Shown: positions 7,629-12,666 of the stretch, in pieces | How positions within the stretch are numbered: the first letter of the stretch is position 1 | Layout: each line of letters begins with the position of its first letter | Assembly (NCBI GenBank): GCA_946803715.1 | Contig: CAMPET010000061.1 | Coordinates: forward strand, 136,616-149,281 | From: Beroe ovata | Lineage: Eukaryota > Ctenophora > Nuda > Beroida > Beroidae | Length of the DNA stretch: 12,666 nt | Direction: 5' to 3' | Notes under the pieces: model-generated | What the model was told of the DNA's origin: nothing | The model's input: only the letters and a program-made list of their open reading frames with translations | Database searches by the model: none | Made by a program: the position numbers and the translations under genes

Positions 7629-7826
7629 CGGAGCAGTTTGTAGCGGAATTATGAAAAAAGAGAAAATACTCACCTAATGAGTGAGTAAATTGATATCATA
7701 TGTAACGTGCTTAGTGCTTACTTCGACACTGTGGAATCCAAACTTGTGTTGTCTGACGGCCGTCACTTTGTAATTGTAGGTCTTTCATCGTTCAGCTATA
7801 AAGATTTAAGTAATTACAAAAAAGAT
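7629..7826. other. Flank of the foldback element; weak plus-strand frame
   Basis: A plus-strand frame is open from about 7689 into the foldback and reads AYFDTVESKLVLSDGRHFVI... in its first half, which looks protein-like but matches no family I recognise. A GTAATT donor-like site at 7810 would end it before the repeat, and the only acceptor-like site (CTTAG at 7714) lacks a pyrimidine tract. I do not call it. The minus-strand GTGAGT at 7668-7673 is the best splice signal here. Confidence 0.25.
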
Positions 7827-8217
7827 CAGTTGCACATGGTTTACAATGGTGCCTGTATGGCGAATGAGGTCATACAGAATTTTATTACTAGAAAATGGAA
7901 TTTGACCCTTCTGATCCATACACGTGGATCAAAGAGTTCACCTTAGGTGACCCTTCTGAGTTCTGATCCACATTGCGCTTCCCTGGGGTCAAATTGGATT
8001 TGAGTGACCCTCCTGATCCGTATAAGGTGGATCAGGATGGTCACTGAATTTCGACTTGACCCCAGAGAAGCACACGTGGATCAGGAGGGTCACCTAAGGT
8101 GAACTCTGTGATCCACGTGTATGGATCAGAAGAGCCAAATTCTATTTTTCAGAAATGAAATTCTGTGTGACCCTCCTCATCCGCCATACAGGCGCCATTG
8201 TAAACCATGTGCAACTG
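7827..8217. mobile_element. 391-bp foldback element (giant imperfect palindrome)
   Basis: The whole segment is one imperfect inverted repeat centred near 8022. The left arm beginning CAGTTGCACATGGTTTACAA (7827) is mirrored by the right arm ending at 8217; the first 23 bases are exact and similarity continues through most of each arm, with small indels. The centre is TGACCCTCCTGATCC, a short loop, then GGATCAGGATGGTCA. A subunit close to TGACCCTyCTGATCC recurs about seven times in alternating orientation, and three CACGTG sites lie inside (7921, 8073, 8114). Homology stops sharply at both ends (AAAGAT on the left, CAAATAAA on the right), with no clear target duplication. No internal gene. Known analogues are foldback transposons and hairpin MITEs; family not assigned. 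Confidence 0.75.
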
Positions 8218-8871
8218 CAAATAAACACCAAAGGGAGTGGTAAGGCCCCCGAGTGCCTGTGAAGAACAGTTGTGTGATTTTCAGCTTGATTTTATTGTTC
8301 TTACATATTATACAAAAATAAACCATGTTGTTCTCATCTGTTCGCCATATTAGGTACAGGTTTACCAGCCTAGCCACGGTCTCACACCATGTAGGCCGTA
8401 GTAGTTGTATCCCTGTAAAAAGGATAATTTTCCAGATAGGTAGTCTAAATCTAATACAGATATGATGCAGATTATGAAGAAACCATTATCATTATGGCCC
8501 CCGATGAGACTAATCTAATTACAAGGAACTATCGTCACTCGCGATTGTCTAAACTTAAAGTCTACATAGTTATTGTAACTTGATGATAGGTGGTCCGATT
8601 GAGGCGTTACTGTATTTCATTTCAATTCAATTACGTAATCGTACTTGTAATTGTATCACAATGCCACGTTGACGTGTAACTGTATCACGTATGCTGCTAT
8701 AGTGCAGTTGCAATCTGTATTTTGTATTTTCTCTTCATCATTCTTTTGCATTCGTGTCTTCACCATTTAGCAAAAATGATGTATGGTTCCAGTTCAAATA
8801 AACTCAGTTCAACCTATCAATATGTCGTTTGTGAGCGAAAGTAATATTCTGAGCCGCGCATTAATTAGAAA
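8218..8871. other. No supported gene
   Basis: AT-rich sequence. A 66-codon minus frame spans the end of the foldback and has no motif. TCACGT/ACGTGA words and TTGTAATTGTATCAC-type repeats occur around 8635-8690. A short plus frame beginning at 8822 (MSFVSESNILSRALIRNDVN) runs through the following CRE/CG patch and is not recognised. Confidence 0.4.
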
Positions 8872-8935
8872 TGACGTCAACAGTCAAGCAATATACTCCA
8901 CATGCAATCGACGCGCGCGCGTCACTGCGCGCGTT
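8872..8935. promoter_or_regulatory. CRE plus CG-palindrome patch (promoter-like)
   Basis: A perfect CRE palindrome TGACGTCA (8872-8879) is followed about 30 bp later by the palindrome GACGCGCGCGCGTC (8909-8922) and TGCGCGCG. This is a local CpG-rich patch in AT-rich surroundings. TGACGTCA is the CREB/ATF site in animals. No linked gene or TATA box could be assigned, so a regulatory role is inference. Confidence 0.3.
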
Positions 8936-9784
8936 GGCAACATTTTACATTCTTTTATCGTTTTCTTTTATCGTTCTGGTATAGCCAGGATTGTATTGTC
9001 TTATTGTTGATTCACCTATCTACCTATCACAGGGCACATGTAGGTTGGTTACTTAGTTAATTAATGAGAATTGCACGGTTGCTAGAGTTAAGCAACATTA
9101 TACATGCATTCACTATTCGGTACACGAATGTACTTTGAGTACAATTGTGCGTACACGAGAGGCTAATTATCCCCGCCCAGTCTTCATAGACATCATACAT
9201 CGATTGCATTGCGTCATTCTACTTTTAGTGCTTGTTACCGTGTGCTTGTGTGTGTTCATCTGTTATATTTACCACAATTCTGCACTTTCCATGACGACTT
9301 CACTTCACTTCATTTCATGCATGCTTTTCTTGATCAACACGTTCCTAGACAACAGTTGTGATAGCAGATTAGCAGGGATATCTTAATATAGACTCGATTT
9401 CTAGTTTCTAACCTTACTCAATTTTCCCAACCTCGTTAGCTATGTCTGTCATGTGCCAATTCGGACAGTAAGACGCCACGCTTGGTATGGAGATCTCAGC
9501 AGAAACTTCAACGACAAGAATATTTTATCATTCAAGAGAAATATTGCCTTTGTAGTGAACAGTTCAGGTTGGTGAAAATGAGTAGTGATAGTCGTCATAA
9601 AATTGACATTTTGATCATGCGCCTGGCAAGGACCCAGCTGGCAGCAGCAGAAAATATGCACCGAATTCATGCTAGCAACTGGAAAAATACTGGAATTTTT
9701 AGCACAGCTTCCGGAATTTGTGCGTTAAAAATAAAATTTCCAAATGAGAAATCCACGAACCGTTATCAGAATACCTCCTTATAG
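8936..9784. other. No supported gene; one weak frame
   Basis: The longest frame is plus 9482-9784. Its internal ATG near 9580 (AAAATGAGT context) starts MSSDSRHKIDILIMRLARTQ, followed by an alanine/glutamine-rich, helix-prone stretch and then a composition less like protein. It has no recognised domain and the length is within chance for the window. TTTTATCGTT is repeated at about 8953 and 8968. Confidence 0.35.
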
Positions 9785-9990
9785 TTCCCGCCCAAACCCG
9801 GCACGCGAAATATGACGTCTCCTGACTCTCTCTCTAACAGCGGAGATAATTGGCATTTAATTTATCAATTAGGGGTCCACGAGCTGTCGATAAAACGGGG
9901 CGGATACTCATATGTTTGGAGGGGTCTGTCTGTCGGTGCACCTATAAAAACACTTCCCAAATAGTCTTGGTGTCGTTTGGAAACCGTTTC
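9785..9990 (+). promoter_or_regulatory. TATA-type core promoter candidate
   Basis: On the plus strand: CCCGCCC (about 9787), an ATGACGTCT CRE-like half palindrome (about 9811), GGGGCGG (about 9897) and TATAAAAA (9943-9950), which would place a start site near 9970-9980. The first ATG after that, at 9991, opens only 16 codons (MLRCTVKIRRIDSVRL, stop ending at 10041), so the product may be a spliced transcript with an upstream ORF, or non-coding. No downstream exon is recognised. Confidence 0.3.
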
Positions 9991-10041
9991 ATGTTGCGTT
10001 GCACGGTTAAGATTCGCCGGATTGATAGTGTGAGACTATAA

Positions 10042-11690
10042 TAGCTTCACTCTGATAAGGATGCCAGGATGGTATCGATCGGATTTTAAATCGAGAAAAA
10101 GTGAAACTTCATTCTCCTCAAATATGACATGTTCTGCAGAGTTCCTATCTTTTTGCTGTTTCTAAAGAAAGTTCCCATTATCTCCACTTGATTAATAGCC
10201 CCTAGTGCAGCTGGACTCAGCGGTATCATGACGTTATGGTAATTATCAGGAATAAGTCTTGTTAGTGGGGCGATTATTCGAGTAATTCTAGTTCATCTTA
10301 CTCTGACGTGAATTCGTGGTGAAATTAAATTACCTGGTTTTCACTGGCCCAGTATATAACACTGAAACGATCATAGGTCTAAACTAGTTTACTTGTGCTT
10401 ATGTTTCATTTAAATTATGCCTCCGGCTAAAGTGGTCAATAATATGGTGATAGATTGATCAATCAGAGGTAATCGTCGATTGGTTGATTGGTTGATACGT
10501 TAAGCAACTGCTAATGCTGTTTCAAATGCTGCACTATTAGCAAACTGCATATTGTTGCCTAATTGTCCTGACAGCTTGCAAAGTTTTATTAAAAGCCATT
10601 AGGTGATTTGAAGGCGGTGGGCACTGCTATTGCCACGCCCTGTTTTAAGTCAGTGTTATGTATTTAAACACGTTTCTGGTGTCTTCTCGTGCCATAATAG
10701 TTGTTGATTGAATTTTGCTTCGCATGTCTTCAAATAAGCACTAGCTAATCATTCATCTTGACTTCCCTTCAAAACAATGATAGACTTAATCGTATGATTG
10801 TTGGCGAGAATGTGAAAATTAGAACGATTTGAAGGGCATAATTGATCAATAATAAAGTTCAATCTGTTTATACGATGTGATAGTAAAATTCCATCAATCC
10901 AGATCGAATTATCATGTTTTAGACCACGATCCTAACTCCCGACTTCTGAGTATGGAATATTGTTGAGTGTTCACTATTGAAGTCAATATTACTGTACTGA
11001 TTGTTATAACCTTATACATGACTAGACTTACTGTATAACATAGCCGTCCTATCATTGGTGCCAATCTGAGATTATAGAACACCGCCCTCGTATTTGGCGT
11101 ATTATCATATTGCTTGTACAATGCACATTCAATACCGATCCACATGACCGATAGTCAAAATGTCACGCCCTACTGCCGCTCATAGGGTGTGACTCTATAG
11201 ATCTCTCTTCCCCCCATATTATAGAATCACAATATACACTCCCTCCCTGATCGTGATTTCATGAGGTCACATCACTTAAAGTATTACATTTCGTTGCCAG
11301 CCTCCGCTATATGACGTAATTGTGTCGACACATTTCCGATCGAATATACACTTATGATTTCCTGTTCACATCTTTTGATTTCAAATTGTAATATGGCAGT
11401 GAATTCTTATCAAATTTCCTTGAATTTCATTCGGTATCATTTTCATGGTAATGGTTGAACTGTAACCTCATGTTGAGTTGACCACGCCCTTTCCTATGAA
11501 GCTATTTGTTAACACCTGCCCTTCTTTCTATCGCACTGAGCTCCCTTTCTCCGGAAAGACTCACACATATTTCCCCACACTCCGCAGCAGGGAACATATT
11601 ATACATTTCGTTGTGTATGCTGCACATAAGACCCATAATGTACAGTGTACAGTACATTGCATATTGCCGGCTCCGCGTTGCAGCAGTTAT
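10042..11690. other. Long non-coding stretch upstream of glutamine synthetase
   Basis: About 1.6 kb without a recognisable gene. Noted: TATATAA at 10353-10359 followed about 60 bp later by ATGCCTCCGGCTAAAGTGG (10417), a possible first exon but with only a weak donor (ATG|GTGATA); GATTGGTT repeats at about 10478-10495; a near-perfect hairpin GTCACGCCCTA/TAGGGTGTGAC at about 11162-11193; CRE-like TGACGTAA (about 11313) directly followed by the 12-bp palindrome TGTGTCGACACA (11321-11332); and AATGTAC/GTACATT around 11637-11658. The last 400 bases should contain the glutamine synthetase promoter and 5'UTR, but no clear TATA box is visible there. Confidence 0.4.
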
Positions 11691-11716
11691 ATGGAATCGT
11701 TTGCAGTGCATAATAT
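11691..11716 (+). CDS. GLUL: Glutamine synthetase, candidate first coding exon
   Basis: ATG at 11691 opens MESFAVHN plus two bases (AT), followed by GTAAGG, a good splice donor at 11717. Joining to the acceptor TTTTAG at 11774-11779 keeps frame (AT + A = ATA) and places about 17 residues before the conserved [15 protein letters not shown] segment. That is close to the N-terminal length of animal and fungal type II enzymes, which have about 14-16 residues there. The intron would be only 63 bp. The start context is weak at -3 (T) but has G at +4. The alternative is initiation at the ATG at 11799, which has A at -3 and G at +4 but would lose most of the N-terminal helix; in that case this exon does not exist. 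Confidence 0.4.
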
Positions 11717-11779
11717 GTAAGGGTTCAGACCATACTGTTACACGTCATAATAGTGACGAACTCATCCCCTAGGTTTTAG
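11717..11779 (+). other. Glutamine synthetase intron 1 (candidate, 63 bp)
   Basis: Begins GTAAGG and ends CCCCTAGGTTTTAG, a reasonable pyrimidine-rich acceptor. It contains an in-frame stop (TGA 11754-11756) relative to the following exon, so the reading frame of exon 2 cannot simply extend further left. Valid only if the exon at 11691-11716 is real. Confidence 0.4.
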
Positions 11780-11881
11780 AAGACACCCGTGCCAGAATAT
11801 GGAACGATATAGGGACTTACCGCAAAATGGCAAAATCCAGGCTTACTACATATGGATTGACGGGACTGGTCAAAATGTCAG
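11780..11881 (+). CDS. GLUL: Type II glutamine synthetase, exon with start of the N-terminal beta-grasp domain
   Basis: The frame reads ...[17 protein letters not shown] then [11 protein letters not shown], the hallmark N-terminal segment of eukaryotic glutamine synthetase (consensus Y..LPq.gkvqa.YiWIDGTg). The enzyme makes glutamine from glutamate, ammonia and ATP; type II enzymes are decamers with active sites between subunits. The exon ends at GTCAG with donor GTAATT, splitting an Arg codon (AG|A). Left border: acceptor TTTTAG at 11779, or, if the gene starts here, the ATG at 11799. The C-terminal catalytic domain is not in the window. Family certain from sequence; exact start uncertain. 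Confidence 0.9.
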
Positions 11882-12055
11882 GTAATTAATGATCCCCACC
11901 GTCTATATAAGAATATTTTAAACAATTATAGACGCATTTGATTAAACGATGTGGACAATTTGTGTTCTTTATTATTTGAAAATCAATGACTCATCAGAAA
12001 CCATCTCACAACTCACAATTTCTACCAACTCACCTCACCAGTCGCAATTTCTCAG
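11882..12055 (+). other. Glutamine synthetase intron 2 (174 bp)
   Basis: GTAATT...TTTCTCAG, phase 2. Placement is fixed by protein conservation: [10 protein letters not shown] on the left continues with GKTRTLD on the right, as in the family consensus (R.KTRTL). The AG two bases later (12056-12057) would break the frame, so 12055 is the intron end. Confidence 0.9.
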
Positions 12056-12190
12056 AGGTAAGACAAGAACGTTAGACCGTGCAGTGTCCTCTGTCGATGA
12101 GCTTCCCGAGTGGAACTTTGACGGGAGCAGTACTGGACAGTCAACTGGAGAGGACAGTGATGTAAACCTCCGACCTGTCAGAATATTCAG
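12056..12190 (+). CDS. GLUL: Type II glutamine synthetase, exon with the FDGSST signature
   Basis: After completing an Arg codon the exon reads [20 protein letters not shown], then [18 protein letters not shown], then RPVRIFR. This matches the glutamine synthetase family signature (F-D-G-S-S-x(6-8)-[polar]-[SA]-[DE]-x2-hydrophobic). The residues close the N-terminal beta-grasp domain, which contributes to the neighbouring subunit's active site. The STGQ.TGEDSDV wording is nearer fungal/plant/basal-animal versions than the vertebrate STLQSEGSNSDM form. The exon is 135 bp and ends AG|GTAGTT within the Arg of ...IFR (phase 2); the expected next residues (DPF...) are absent from the remaining 476 bases, so the gene runs off the right edge and is partial here. 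No frameshift or premature stop in the visible exons. Confidence 0.95.
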
Positions 12191-12201
12191 GTAGTTAGCT
12201 G

Positions 12202-12314
12202 TCACACACACGTCACACGCACACACACACAAAGACACACTCACAAACACAAACCCAAATACATGGCATAAATACACTTACATACAGACACAGACACAAT
12301 ACACATACACATAT
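12202..12314. repeat. CA microsatellite (interrupted)
   Basis: (CA)n with ACAT, CACG and AGAC interruptions. A (GT)n tract follows at 12365-12384 in the opposite sense, so the two can pair as an inverted repeat in a transcript of the intron. The minus-strand frames over it are low-complexity by-products. Confidence 0.9.
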
Positions 12315-12364
12315 GATGAAAATAGATTTTAGCAACTGCAAAATCATTCGCAGGTTTGCGGTAA

Positions 12365-12384
12365 TGTGTGTGTGTGTCTGCGTG
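12365..12384. repeat. GT microsatellite
   Basis: Short (GT)n run, complementary to the CA tract about 60 bp upstream. Confidence 0.9.
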
Positions 12385-12590
12385 TTTTTGCGCTCCCATT
12401 AAGAAATGTACGTTCCAAAAGAAACACGCTTTTTCCATATTGACAAAATTACAAAAATAAAATTATATACACACAATCTTTCTTCAATCTTCTGATTAAT
12501 AATCTGATAACGAAATCATGAGCTAGATAACGAATTTATTAAACTGAAAAAATCAAATTATTGAAAGGTGCCAGACCCATAAACACTCAA

Positions 12591-12637
12591 AACACTCATA
12601 ACTGATGCAATTTGAACACTCATAACTGATGCAATTT
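12591..12637. repeat. 24-bp tandem duplication
   Basis: A 23-base word beginning AACACTCATAACTGATGC occurs at 12591-12613 and 12615-12637, identical, with one spacer base (period 24). It is preceded by a partial copy (AACACTCA at about 12582). Small minisatellite within the intron. Confidence 0.9.
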
Positions 12638-12666
12638 TGGTCGAGGTGTTATCAATCCCCACCCTT

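Larger units (their letters stand above)
12191..12666 (+). other. Glutamine synthetase intron 3 (partial), microsatellite-rich
   Basis: Starts GTAGTT and contains no frame continuing the enzyme (no DPFR-like start). It is made largely of CA/GT simple repeats and AT-rich sequence, and is already more than twice the length of intron 2 at the window edge. Confidence 0.75.

Noticed and set aside
7323-7673. 116-codon minus-strand frame rich in Pro/Phe/Leu
   Set aside because: Complement of the purine-rich degenerate repeat; low complexity, and it also spans a likely splice acceptor.
9482-9784. 100-codon plus-strand frame with helix-prone MSSDSRHKIDILIMRLARTQ
   Set aside because: Only part looks protein-like, with no family resemblance and no consensus donor at a sensible place; expected by chance among many frames.
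11502-11772. Three overlapping 69-88-codon frames upstream of glutamine synthetase
   Set aside because: Overlapping on both strands without motifs. Only the last 26 bases of one (from the ATG at 11691) are kept, because they splice in phase to the enzyme.
1-12666. tRNA, rRNA, snRNA, CRISPR array or bacterial operon
   Set aside because: No T-loop consensus with a matching cloverleaf, no snRNA core sequences, no regularly spaced repeats with unique spacers, and no Shine-Dalgarno-led gene strings were seen on either strand.

Overview
This is eukaryotic, most likely animal, nuclear DNA. It is AT-rich and gene-poor, with microsatellites, short GT-AG introns, foldback repeats and TTAGGG-like tracts. 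The one gene I can identify is at the right end: the 5' part of a type II (eukaryotic) glutamine synthetase on the plus strand, whose introns are only 63 and 174 bp where visible. Small introns, low overall GC and TTAGGG-like sequence would suit a compact-genome invertebrate such as a sponge, but the window does not settle the taxon.

Layout. 1-66 is a GT microsatellite. 67-3690 is mostly non-coding; it holds a CCAAT/E-box cluster (2475-2670) and an imperfect foldback (3129-3277). At 3696-3743, minus strand, lies a candidate first coding exon (MADENDATETREAFDK) with a good start context and a consensus GTGAGT donor; its gene is not recognised. 3744-5282 has hairpins and short tandem repeats but no supported gene. 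5283-6206 is a strikingly CG-rich block unlike its surroundings, with repeated TTGCGCGCGGC motifs and a palindrome with two perfect 38-bp arms ending two bases before the only ambiguous base (5600). Immediately to its right, 6218-6601 is a TIR element of about 384 bp flanked by a perfect 11-bp direct repeat; it carries a degenerate telomere-like CCCTAA tract. 7418-7628 is a degenerate purine-rich repeat, probably inside a minus-strand intron. 7827-8217 is a 391-bp near-perfect foldback element built from alternating copies of a short unit. 8218-11690 has no recognisable gene, but contains a CRE/CG-palindrome patch (8872-8935) and a TATA-type promoter candidate (9785-10041). 11691-12190 carries glutamine synthetase exons, and the rest of the window lies in its third intron, which is microsatellite-rich.

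There is no visible multi-gene system. The strongest non-routine observations are the element with TIRs and a target duplication that carries telomere-like DNA, the CG-rich palindromic block it abuts, the large foldback at 7827-8217, and an excess of the E-box CACGTG. Most reading frames of 60-110 codons here are what chance would give at this base composition, and I have not called them as genes.
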